This document shows positions 1-6,223 of a stretch of 10,308 nt of DNA, piece after piece; the stretch's first letter is position 1, and each line of letters begins with the position of its first letter. Source of the DNA: an uncultured Clostridium sp. (lineage in GTDB: Bacteria > Bacillota > Clostridia > Lachnospirales > Lachnospiraceae); NCBI GenBank assembly GCA_945946715.1, contig CAMEWU010000072.1:1-10308 (forward strand). Direction: 5' to 3'. Position numbers and translations under genes: made by a program. The notes under the pieces are model-generated. The model was not told where the DNA came from and ran no database searches. It saw only the letters and a program-made list of their open reading frames with translations.

Positions 1-355
1 CTACATTTGCAACAATCTGTACAACGGTCCAGCCTTTTGGAACACTTAAGTTAAACAACTGATCTAACTTCCATGTGCCATTATACTCAATTAATACTAA
101 CTGTGGCTTATACTGGGTCTGAAGCTTCATTAACCGTTCTGTTGTTAAATCTTCCGGTTCTTCAATGATTTCCAGCATAATGTTATGCGCCGCCAGTTCT
201 GCCGCATCATATTCCTCAATACCTTCCTCACATACCAGAAGCAAAGCACGGTCTCCTTCATTGAAATCCTGACCAATTAGCGTGTTCTGTATAAATGTGG
301 TCTTTCCGCTTTCCAAAAATCCGGTAAACAGATAAACCGGTATTTCCTTTGCCAT
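1..355 (-). CDS. CobW/COG0523-like P-loop GTPase, C-terminal part missing (window edge)
   Basis: The first 118 codons of a gene that runs out of the window. The start ATG at 355 follows a good ribosome binding site (GGAGG at about 362-366). The protein begins MAKEIPVYLF and has a P-loop GFLESGKTT at residues 12-20, the form seen in CobW/COG0523-type GTPases, and a Walker B-like LVLIEYNG at about 87-93. Family members are GTP-dependent metallochaperones or metal-insertion factors in the cytosol. The GCxCC metal motif, which in the upstream neighbour lies between switch I and Walker B, is absent here; this stretch reads MLEIIEEPEDL. The ENEFG-type switch I is also replaced (VCEEGIEEYD). It lies only 24 bp after the larger CobW-type gene, so the two are probably co-transcribed and may work as a pair. 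The partnership and the metal are inference. The family call is fairly secure; the exact function is unknown. Confidence 0.8.
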   Translation of the reverse strand, partial: MAKEIPVYLFTGFLESGKTTFIQNTLIGQDFNEGDRALLLVCEEGIEEYDAAELAAHNIMLEIIEEPEDLTTERLMKLQTQYKPQLVLIEYNGTWKLDQLFNLSVPKGWTVVQIVANV

Positions 356-379
356 ACCAATTCCTCCTTCAGAATACTT

Positions 380-1510
380 CTATAACTGGAACAATTCTGT
401 TAACTTATCTTCCTTTAAATTGCTTCCAATTACACAAAGTTTTCCGGTATAATCCGGTGTTCCCTTCCGCATCTCATATTCGCCCGGTACCAAATCAAAA
501 TAAATCCATTCGCCATTTACATTTGGCACCATACCTTTGGCACGTAAAATCACACCATACTCTTCTGTCTCAGATAATTGTTTCAGAATAGACTCCATAT
601 CTGTGTCTGAATACTTATGTGGTGTTTCCTTTCCCCAGCTTGTAAATACTTCATCTGCGTGGTGGTGATGATGGTGATGGTCATGGCAGCCACAAGTACA
701 GTCTTCACCATGTTCATGATGGCACTCTTCATCGTGGTGATGGTGTCCTTCTTCATGCTCGTGGTCATGGTCGTGATGGCACTCTTCATCGTGATGATGG
801 TGTCCTTCTTCATGCTCATGATCATGGTCGTGATGACATTCTTCATCGTGATGATGGTGATGTCCGCATTCCGGACAAATCTCTGCTTCTTCCAGCATTT
901 CATGCAACAAGGAATTACCTTCGGTCATTGCCTTACGAATAACTGTACCATCTATATCCTCCCAAGGAGTAGTAATAATCGTTGCTTTTTCATTGTGTTC
1001 TTTTAATAAAGCAACCACTGCTTCTAATTTATCCTGAGGCATTTTCTGTGTCCGGCTGAGAATAATAGTACTGGCACTTTCAACCTGATTGTTAAAGAAT
1101 TCACCAAAGTTCTTCATATACATTTTTGCCTTGGTTGCATCTGCCACAGTTACAAAACTATCCAGTTCTAGTTCCGTGTCTTCTGCGACTCCTTGAACTG
1201 CCTTAATTACATCGGACAACTTACCAACACCGGATGGTTCAATAATAATACGATCCGGTGCATATTCGGTTAATACTTTTTTCAATGCTGTACCGAAGTC
1301 TCCAACTAATGAACAACAGATACAACCGGAATTCATCTCTGTAATTTCAATACCTGCATCCTTTAAAAAACCACCATCAATGCCAATTTCACCGAATTCA
1401 TTTTCAATTAATACCAGCTTTTCACCGGTAAATGCTTCTGAAATCAGTTTTTTAATTAACGTTGTTTTTCCTGCTCCAAGAAATCCTGAAACAATATCTA
1501 CCTTTGTCAT
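380..1510 (-). CDS. CobW/COG0523-family GTPase with His/Cys-rich metal-binding insert
   Basis: A 376-residue cytosolic GTPase of the G3E class (CobW, YjiA, ZNG/COG0523), whose members deliver or insert metals such as zinc, cobalt or nickel into client proteins. Visible in order: P-loop GFLGAGKT (9-16), switch I ENEFGEIGID (36-45), the metal motif GCICC (62-66), Walker B IIIEPSG (88-94), then a His/Cys-rich segment (about 212-284) with 34 His and 8 Cys, and a C-terminal CobW_C-like domain (about 286-376). The guanine-specificity motif NKxD is not obvious; the expected place reads LSRTQK (151-156). The ATG at 1510 has GGAGG seven bases upstream. It follows cysK after 44 bp and precedes a second GTPase by 24 bp. 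The His-rich insert suggests zinc, nickel or cobalt binding or storage, but the sequence does not settle the metal or the client. A palindrome just upstream (1534-1550) could be an operator. Confidence 0.92.
   Translation of the reverse strand: MTKVDIVSGFLGAGKTTLIKKLISEAFTGEKLVLIENEFGEIGIDGGFLKDAGIEITEMNSGCICCSLVGDFGTALKKVLTEYAPDRIIIEPSGVGKLSDVIKAVQGVAEDTELELDSFVTVADATKAKMYMKNFGEFFNNQVESASTIILSRTQKMPQDKLEAVVALLKEHNEKATIITTPWEDIDGTVIRKAMTEGNSLLHEMLEEAEICPECGHHHHHDEECHHDHDHEHEEGHHHHDEECHHDHDHEHEEGHHHHDEECHHEHGEDCTCGCHDHHHHHHHADEVFTSWGKETPHKYSDTDMESILKQLSETEEYGVILRAKGMVPNVNGEWIYFDLVPGEYEMRKGTPDYTGKLCVIGSNLKEDKLTELFQL
723..865 (-). repeat. 57-bp in-frame tandem repeat coding the His/Cys-rich insert
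   Basis: Two full 57-bp units (723-779 and 780-836) and a partial third (837-865) lie inside the CobW-type gene. Each unit codes 19 residues of the pattern GHHHHDEEC-HHDHDHEHEE. The two full units differ at four bases, all in third codon positions (His CAC/CAT, Asp GAC/GAT, Cys TGC/TGT), so their peptides are identical. The third unit carries one synonymous Glu change in the shared part and an extra His codon. More His-rich codons flank the array on the C-terminal side (His run at about 658-681). The array can expand or contract in frame by slippage or recombination. Confidence 0.92.
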
Positions 1511-1533
1511 TTTAACGCCTCCGTTTTAATCTG

Positions 1534-1550
1534 TGAGTTACTATAACTCA
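1534..1550. promoter_or_regulatory. Perfect palindrome TGAGTTA-CTA-TAACTCA upstream of the CobW-type gene
   Basis: A 7-bp perfect inverted repeat with a 3-base centre, in the 44-bp gap between cysK and the CobW-type GTPase, about 24 bp before that gene's start codon. It has no T-run after it on the minus strand, so it does not look like a terminator. It could be a binding site for a dimeric repressor (metal responsive regulators of the Fur/Zur or MarR type use such sites) or a small RNA hairpin before the ribosome binding site. It does not match a specific operator consensus that I can name. Confidence 0.4.
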
Positions 1551-1554
1551 ATTC

Positions 1555-2463
1555 TTATATTAATGATGTACTGAAATACCGTTCAACACGATCTGCCAGT
1601 ACAGTTGCAATCACTTTGTCACTTCCATATTTCTTTGCCATTTTCTTTGCTGCCCATACATTAGCACCGGAAGAGGTTCCTACTAATAATCCTTGTACCT
1701 TTGCCAATTCTCTTGCCGTATTAATTGCATCATCATCCGTTACGGTCACAATATCCGTAATCATATCTACATCTAAAATATCCGGAACAAAACCGTCACC
1801 AATACCCTGAATCTGATGTAATCCGGGTTCATCTCCAAGTAATGCCGATACATTTTTAGGTTCAACTGCCACTACTTTCAAATCCGGATTCTGTTCTTTT
1901 AAAAACTTACTGATTCCTTGCAGCGTACCGCCACTTCCAATACCACTGACAAAGATATCTACCTTTCCTTTCAGTTGCTCGTATATTTCAACTGCTGTAG
2001 TACGATAATGCATATCCGGGTTAGCCGGATTCTCAAACTGCTGTGGAACAAAATACTTATCAGAGGAAGATGCAATTTCTAATGCCTTTTCCACAGAACC
2101 ACCAATACTTAATTCCGGCGGAGTCAGCACTAATTCAGCTCCTAAGGCACGAATGATTTTCTTTCGTTCTTCACTCATATTTTCCGGCATAACTATAATA
2201 ACCGGATAGCCCATCCGAATACCACATAACGCCAAACCGATTCCCGTATTTCCGGAAGTTGGTTCTATAATAGTCATACCCTTCTTCAGTTTCCCTTCTG
2301 CCTCGGCCACCTCTAACATATTCTTTGCAATTCGGTCTTTTATACTACCACCCGGGTTCAAGAATTCAGCCTTTGCAAAAATATTCAAACCTGTTGTTTT
2401 CTTTAAACTAATCATTGGTGTATTCCCAATTAAGTCTAACACATTTTCTGTTACAATATTCAT
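1555..2463 (-). CDS. cysK: Cysteine synthase (O-acetylserine sulfhydrylase)
   Basis: A cytosolic PLP enzyme of fold type II that makes L-cysteine from O-acetylserine and sulfide. The 302 residues match the usual CysK length. Motifs: NTPMISL near the N-terminus (14-20), the PLP lysine in GGSIKDR (Lys42), the substrate loop EPTSGNTG (67-74), the phosphate-binding GIGSGGT (174-180), GIGDGFVP (221-228), and GTSSGAN (262-268). The C-terminus ADRVERYFST resembles the GERYLST-type end of clostridial and other CysK proteins. CysM or a cystathionine beta-synthase-like role is less likely given the short length and the GIGDGFVP match, but sequence alone does not prove the sulfur donor. ATG at 2463 is preceded by a modest ribosome binding site (AAAGGGCAGG, about ten bases upstream). 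It lies 61 bp after argD and 44 bp before the CobW-type gene. Confidence 0.92.
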   Translation of the reverse strand: MNIVTENVLDLIGNTPMISLKKTTGLNIFAKAEFLNPGGSIKDRIAKNMLEVAEAEGKLKKGMTIIEPTSGNTGIGLALCGIRMGYPVIIVMPENMSEERKKIIRALGAELVLTPPELSIGGSVEKALEIASSSDKYFVPQQFENPANPDMHYRTTAVEIYEQLKGKVDIFVSGIGSGGTLQGISKFLKEQNPDLKVVAVEPKNVSALLGDEPGLHQIQGIGDGFVPDILDVDMITDIVTVTDDDAINTARELAKVQGLLVGTSSGANVWAAKKMAKKYGSDKVIATVLADRVERYFSTSLI

Positions 2464-2490
2464 CTATTATACCTGCCCTTTACTAAACAT

Positions 2491-2518
2491 ATTATAATAT
2501 TATATTCTCATTTTGAAA
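2491..2518 (-). promoter_or_regulatory. Weak candidate promoter before cysK
   Basis: In the AT-rich 61-bp gap between argD and cysK, the minus strand shows a perfect -10 TATAAT (2491-2496) with a poor -35 TTTCAA (2513-2518) 16 bases upstream. Such matches occur by chance in AT-rich DNA, and cysK could equally be read from the argD promoter. No terminator hairpin is visible after argD. Confidence 0.25.
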
Positions 2519-2524
2519 TATTGT

Positions 2525-3727
2525 CTAGCTGACAGCCTTTTCCAAAATCTCAATTGCCTTATCACACTCTGCTTTTGTAACAATCAAAGGTGGTACAATC
2601 CGAATTACATTATCACGAACTGCAGTAATCAAGAGCTTTTGATCAAAGCATTTATGCTTTACATCAAAGGCAATTGGTTTCTCAAATTCTACGCCAACCA
2701 ATAAACCACGTCCACGAACCTCTTTTACCCCTGGAAGTTCATTAAGCCTGTCCATAAAATATGCGCCCATTTCCTTTGCATTCTGTGGCAGCTTACGTTC
2801 CAGAATTTCACAGATTTCTGCATAAGAAGCAGCACAACATACCGGATTTCCACCATAAGTAGAGCCATGAGCACCTGGATTTAATGCCTTTGCTACTTCC
2901 TTCGTAGCACAAATCGCACCAATTGGCATACCGCCACCCATCGCCTTTGCCATAGTCACAATATCCGGTTTTACTCCATAGGACATAAATGCCATTACAT
3001 CGCCGCAACGTCCCCATCCGGTCTGTACTTCATCAAATAACAGAAGCATTCCCTTTTCATCACATAGCTTTCGCAATCCTTGTAAAAACTCTTCTGTGGC
3101 AGGATAAACACCGCCTTCTCCCTGAACCGGTTCTACCATAATAGCAATGGTATTCTCTGTACAGGCTTCACGGAAAGAATCCAGATTATTGAATTCTGCA
3201 TATGTAAAGCCCGGAAGAATCGGATGGTAACCAATCTGGCACCCATTATCCGGTTGTCCGGTAGCACTTAAGGCACCATAGGTCCTTCCGTGAAAACTGT
3301 TTTTAGCCGTTACAATATGATAATGCTCCGAGCCATACTTCTCTACTCCATATTTACGTGCCATTTTGATCATAGCCTCATTGGCTTCTGTTCCGGAATT
3401 TTGAAAGAATATCCGATCCATACCGATGGTTTCACAAATCAGTTTTGCCAGTTTTGCCTGTGGTATGGAATATGGATAGTTAGAAGCATGGATCAGCTCT
3501 GCCACCTGCTCCTGTACTGCCTGTACCACTTTTTTATTGCAATTTCCCGCAGAACTAACTGCAATTCCGGCATAAAAATCCAGATATTGAGTTCCATCCA
3601 CATCGTATACATACATATCTTTTGCTGTCTCAGCAACCAAATCAAACCGTTCTCCGATTCCCAGCATATATTTATCTACGGTATCCTTCAATTCCTGCCT
3701 TGTCATTCCTGTATCCTGTAAACGCAT
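2525..3727 (-). CDS. argD: Class III PLP aminotransferase, probable acetylornithine aminotransferase
   Basis: A 400-residue class III (fold type I) aminotransferase. ArgD interconverts N-acetylglutamate semialdehyde and N-acetylornithine in arginine synthesis, and related enzymes also act on succinyl-diaminopimelate. Visible: YDVDGTQYLDFYAGIAV (41-57), the cofactor-phosphate loop NSGTEANE (110-117), FHGRTYG (145-151), EPVQGEGG (199-206), FDEVQTG with the PLP-ring Asp232 (231-237), the PLP lysine Lys261 in MAKAMGGG, and GSTYGGNP (288-295). Length and motifs fit ArgD; ornithine or 4-aminobutyrate aminotransferases are less likely because those tend to be longer. ATG at 3727 has GGAGGG seven bases upstream. 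No other arginine gene is in the window, so the specific substrate is inferred from family resemblance. It is the first gene of a run with cysK and two CobW-type GTPases, behind a strong candidate promoter. Confidence 0.85.
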   Translation of the reverse strand: MRLQDTGMTRQELKDTVDKYMLGIGERFDLVAETAKDMYVYDVDGTQYLDFYAGIAVSSAGNCNKKVVQAVQEQVAELIHASNYPYSIPQAKLAKLICETIGMDRIFFQNSGTEANEAMIKMARKYGVEKYGSEHYHIVTAKNSFHGRTYGALSATGQPDNGCQIGYHPILPGFTYAEFNNLDSFREACTENTIAIMVEPVQGEGGVYPATEEFLQGLRKLCDEKGMLLLFDEVQTGWGRCGDVMAFMSYGVKPDIVTMAKAMGGGMPIGAICATKEVAKALNPGAHGSTYGGNPVCCAASYAEICEILERKLPQNAKEMGAYFMDRLNELPGVKEVRGRGLLVGVEFEKPIAFDVKHKCFDQKLLITAVRDNVIRIVPPLIVTKAECDKAIEILEKAVS

Positions 3728-3804
3728 ATTTTTCCCTCCGCCTAATTATTTCCATGACTTTTATATTAAAAACCACAGTTTTTCTCATATTAAAACCTCT
3801 CTAA

Positions 3805-3833
3805 AATGTATCACTCCCACTTATAAATGTCAA
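3805..3833 (-). promoter_or_regulatory. Strong candidate vegetative promoter for argD
   Basis: The minus strand carries a perfect -35 TTGACA (3828-3833), a 17-base spacer and a -10 TACATT (3805-3810) with an upstream TG that makes an extended -10 (TGATACATT). Predicted start is near 3798, giving a leader of about 70 bases before argD. It sits between the spoIIP stop and argD, so argD and the genes after it are likely transcribed independently of the sporulation genes. No clear terminator for spoIIP is visible in this 145-bp gap. Confidence 0.7.
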
Positions 3834-3872
3834 TCATCCTCATAATTCCATAACTGCATCTAAATGCGGCTC

Positions 3873-5075
3873 TTATTCTCCATCATCTGCTTTACCAGAA
3901 AGCACCTGATTCAAAATATAGGCCAGTGGCTCCATTGCATTATTGGCTTCTTCTACCGTATTTGTCTGCCCTCCTACTTCAATTAGGGTTGCCTTCGGTC
4001 GACGATTTAAATTGTATTGATATCCTTTTATATAAGTTCTTCGTAAAAAATCATCATAAGCAGAAGTCCCTGTCAGATACATCTGCAGGCTAAAAGCAAG
4101 ATTTGCCTGTCGATTAGGATTTGATAAGTACTCCAGTTCTCCATTACTGGTGGTTCGGCTGACACCATTAAAAAACATGATTTTTGCAGTTGGTTTTCCA
4201 TTAATATTTGTTACCAGATGTGTATTTTCATTTACTCCATCTCGATGAAGGTCAATTACAACTTCAATGGATGGATGTTCTGCCAAAATCTGGTCAATTC
4301 CCTGTCCGGACAAAGTGTATGCATAATTTCGATCAATTTTTCCATCTACCTGATCATAGACTGTACGATCATGGTATACCTTGTATCCATAATCTTCCAA
4401 AAGCTTTGTTAATGTATCGCCCAATCCAATCGGGGTATCTTCCAACACGCCCGGACGACTATCTACAAATGTTTCAGAAGAACTATGGGTATGATAAATT
4501 AGTATTTGATAATCTGAGTTATCCTGTTGCATGGTCATATCCATGGAAAGAAGTGTTTGTGCATTCATTTCATCCCGATTTACATAAGTTGTAGAATCAA
4601 CTACATAACAATTTTCAATTAAAAATTGAAAATCTGACAATTGCTCCATTGTATACCTCTGTCCCGGTGATGCCCCCGATACGGAAGTCTCCACTGTAAC
4701 CGGTGCCCCACCTCTCATATCAGCTTCCAATGCCTGCTGTGTTTCCTGACTTACTGTATCTTCATCCTGATAATAATAGGAAGGAATTTCATTACCGGTG
4801 CAGGCAATCATATAGTCATAACCATAGTAATCCTGAAAAACCACTGCCGGACATACCAATTCCATAATGATTTGTTCCATTTGCAGCCATGTGTCCTGCC
4901 TACGTTCCGTATAAGTCAATCCCGGAGCCAGCTCCTGCAGCAATCGCTCTCCTGAAAATAAAATCATGTAGCTCATCAAGCCTATGATTCCAATCAGGAG
5001 AAAACTGCTTTTCCACTTTCGGATGGACTCTTTCCATGTATTTAGTTGTCCCATTTCATGTATCCATGTTTTCAT
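3873..5075 (-). CDS. spoIIP: Stage II sporulation protein P, peptidoglycan amidase/endopeptidase
   Basis: A 400-residue membrane-anchored hydrolase that, with SpoIID and SpoIIM, degrades septal peptidoglycan so that the mother cell can engulf the forespore. A basic N-terminus leads into one membrane segment at about 24-41 and a variable linker to about 185; the catalytic SpoIIP/amidase_3-like domain follows. Catalytic and metal-type motifs are visible: ILIYHTHSSSETF with His195, His197 and Glu201, VVIDLHRDG (273-280, His277), and LIEVGGQTNTVEEA (364-377, Glu366). ATG at 5075 lies 3 bp after the gpr stop codon and has no clear ribosome binding site, so translation may depend on coupling to gpr. 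An internal ATG (residue 8) is no better. The gpr-spoIIP order is well known in spore-formers and supports the call. Confidence 0.93.
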   Translation of the reverse strand: MKTWIHEMGQLNTWKESIRKWKSSFLLIGIIGLMSYMILFSGERLLQELAPGLTYTERRQDTWLQMEQIIMELVCPAVVFQDYYGYDYMIACTGNEIPSYYYQDEDTVSQETQQALEADMRGGAPVTVETSVSGASPGQRYTMEQLSDFQFLIENCYVVDSTTYVNRDEMNAQTLLSMDMTMQQDNSDYQILIYHTHSSSETFVDSRPGVLEDTPIGLGDTLTKLLEDYGYKVYHDRTVYDQVDGKIDRNYAYTLSGQGIDQILAEHPSIEVVIDLHRDGVNENTHLVTNINGKPTAKIMFFNGVSRTTSNGELEYLSNPNRQANLAFSLQMYLTGTSAYDDFLRRTYIKGYQYNLNRRPKATLIEVGGQTNTVEEANNAMEPLAYILNQVLSGKADDGE

Positions 5076-5078
5076 ATT

Positions 5079-6059
5079 TTAATTATATGAATGCTGCAGC
5101 CGATTTATGGCTTCGGAAATTGTAAAACTAATACGTTTAATCGCCTCATCAATATTTTTAGGTGTTACAAACATATTTGCCAAATAAGGTTCTACCATTT
5201 CACATGCCAGTTGATATCTTTCTTCCTCTGTAAATTCCTCTATCGCCTGACGGGTTCCATTTCTTCCAAAGGCTTCCAGCATTACGTCCATGGCATCATC
5301 CACAATTGCGGGAACGGAAATAACCGTTGGCACACCAATTGCAATTACTTTGATTCCCATGGTTTCTTCTGTAATTGCTTTTCGATGATTGCCTACACCT
5401 GAACCTGGTGCAATTCCCGTATCTGCCAACTGAATGGTTTTATTCAGACGATTGGAATTTCCGGCTGCCAAAGCATCAATTACTACCAAAACCTCCGGCT
5501 GTATTTCCCGTATTACCGCTAACAGGATTTCCTGACTTTCCATTCCGGTCTGTGCCATTACTCCGGGTGAAATAGCACTAATTTCATATGGGCACTGAAC
5601 AATCTCTTCTTTTAATAAATGTCTGGTGACATATAAATTATCTACGACCAAAGGTCCCAATGCATCTGGAGTCACTCCCCTGTTTCCTAATCCTGCAATG
5701 AGAATTTTACGGCTATTTCCCAACATTTCTTTTAAATGCCTATAGAGCGATTCACTCATAGGTTCATGATAATCTTCATCACTACAACGCAATTCTTCAC
5801 TTTCTATTGTAATATACGTTCCGATTGGTTTTCCAATTTTCTCTGCTCCTTCTTTAGAATCAATATCGATTCTGGTTTCCTTCATATCATTATCCCGGTT
5901 AATTCTGGTAGAAACATGTACCCCGGGAATCATTTCTTTTTCGTCCAGTTCTTCTCTCAACTCTACTGCTAAATCTGTTCTTTGCATTGAAAGCATTTCC
6001 ATCACCTCTTTTTCATTATCTGTAATTTCACTGGAAATATACGCGGATGTTTTCTTCAT
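5079..6059 (-). CDS. gpr: Germination protease (GPR), spore-specific aspartic-type endopeptidase
   Basis: GPR starts degradation of the small acid-soluble proteins (SASPs) that coat spore DNA; it is made in the forespore as an inactive zymogen that later cleaves itself. From the ATG at 6059 it has 326 residues. Conserved parts: the zymogen-cleavage region MQRTDLAVE (25-33; by analogy with the Bacillus enzyme the cut falls between Asp29 and Leu30), GLGNRGVTPDALGP (123-136), SPGVMAQTG (164-172), VVIDALAAG (192-200), DTGIAPGSGVGN (213-224), IGVPTV (241-246) and FVTPKNID (297-304). Asp132 and Asp195 match the two conserved aspartates of the family. The start at 6059 has AAGGA eight bases upstream. 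A second candidate start at 5996 (AGAGG eight bases upstream) would leave an 8-residue propeptide. The frame stays open to 6107, but that extension lacks a ribosome binding site. Forms an operon with spoIIP. Confidence 0.92.
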   Translation of the reverse strand: MKKTSAYISSEITDNEKEVMEMLSMQRTDLAVELREELDEKEMIPGVHVSTRINRDNDMKETRIDIDSKEGAEKIGKPIGTYITIESEELRCSDEDYHEPMSESLYRHLKEMLGNSRKILIAGLGNRGVTPDALGPLVVDNLYVTRHLLKEEIVQCPYEISAISPGVMAQTGMESQEILLAVIREIQPEVLVVIDALAAGNSNRLNKTIQLADTGIAPGSGVGNHRKAITEETMGIKVIAIGVPTVISVPAIVDDAMDVMLEAFGRNGTRQAIEEFTEEERYQLACEMVEPYLANMFVTPKNIDEAIKRISFTISEAINRLQHSYN

Positions 6060-6087
6060 AAAATATATCCTTTTTTCAAAAAAAAGA

Positions 6088-6116
6088 TTGACAAATGAAA
6101 ACTCCATGTATATTAT
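6088..6116 (+). promoter_or_regulatory. Near-consensus sigma-A-type promoter for rpsT
   Basis: A perfect -35 TTGACA (6088-6093), a 17-base spacer and a -10 TATTAT (6111-6116, one mismatch). An A-rich run just upstream (6079-6087) could act as an UP element. The predicted start is near 6123, giving a leader of about 100 bases before the rpsT start codon. Strength and placement fit a highly expressed ribosomal protein gene. Confidence 0.88.
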
Positions 6117-6117
6117 G
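6111..6117 (-). promoter_or_regulatory. Candidate forespore (sigma-G-like) -10 element for gpr
   Basis: On the minus strand these bases read CATAATA, matching the -10 consensus remembered for sigma-G promoters (CATAMTA). A second match, CATACTA, lies at 6121-6127. Neither has a convincing -35 at 17-18 bases, so the call is weak. The position, about 50 bases before the gpr start codon, is right for its promoter, and gpr is known to be forespore-expressed. The bases coincide with the rpsT -10 on the other strand. Confidence 0.35.
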
Positions 6118-6122
6118 AAATA

Positions 6123-6223
6123 GTATGTTTGCGTTAGATTGTCCGTGTCCGGTTTTTACGCTGACAACAAAGAATTAATAACAATTAATTTATGAATAAT
6201 AATTACGTATGGAGGTGTAGGAT
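6123..6223 (+). other. 5' leader of rpsT with small inverted repeats
   Basis: The predicted untranslated leader of about 100 bases. It holds several small pairings: TTGTC (6139-6143) with GACAA (6163-6167), the alternative GCGT (6131-6134) with ACGC (6158-6161), and an AT-only 7-bp stem AATTAAT/ATTAATT (6173-6179 and 6184-6190). The ribosome binding site GGAGG is at 6211-6215. Autogenous control of S20 is known in E. coli, but I see no match to a named ribosomal-protein leader here, so any regulatory role is inference. Confidence 0.35.

Noticed and set aside
723..865. Direct repeats as a possible CRISPR array
   Set aside because: The units are contiguous without spacers and in frame with a coding sequence.
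617..1006. Plus-strand open frame of 129 codons, Met/Val-rich, opposite the His-rich repeat, and a minus-strand frame at 583-903
   Set aside because: Both are products of reading the CAC/CAT/GAC repeat of the CobW-type gene in other frames; low-complexity peptides, no ribosome binding site, no family resemblance.
3290..3721. Plus-strand open frame of 143 codons opposite argD
   Set aside because: Lies entirely within a clear class III aminotransferase gene and has no family features.
3768..3783. AAAAAC-TGTG-GTTTTT inverted repeat as a terminator between spoIIP and argD
   Set aside because: The stem is nearly all A-T with six pairs and lies downstream of the argD promoter, so it would block argD; at most a weak leader hairpin.
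3852..3870. GCAT-TTAG-ATGC hairpin after spoIIP as a terminator
   Set aside because: Only four pairs and no following T-run on the minus strand.
4208..4594. Plus-strand open frames opposite spoIIP
   Set aside because: Antisense to the conserved catalytic domain of SpoIIP; no supporting start signals or recognisable domains.
6060..6107. Longer start for gpr at ATG 6107
   Set aside because: No ribosome binding site, adds a hydrophobic stretch not found in GPR, and overlaps the rpsT promoter.
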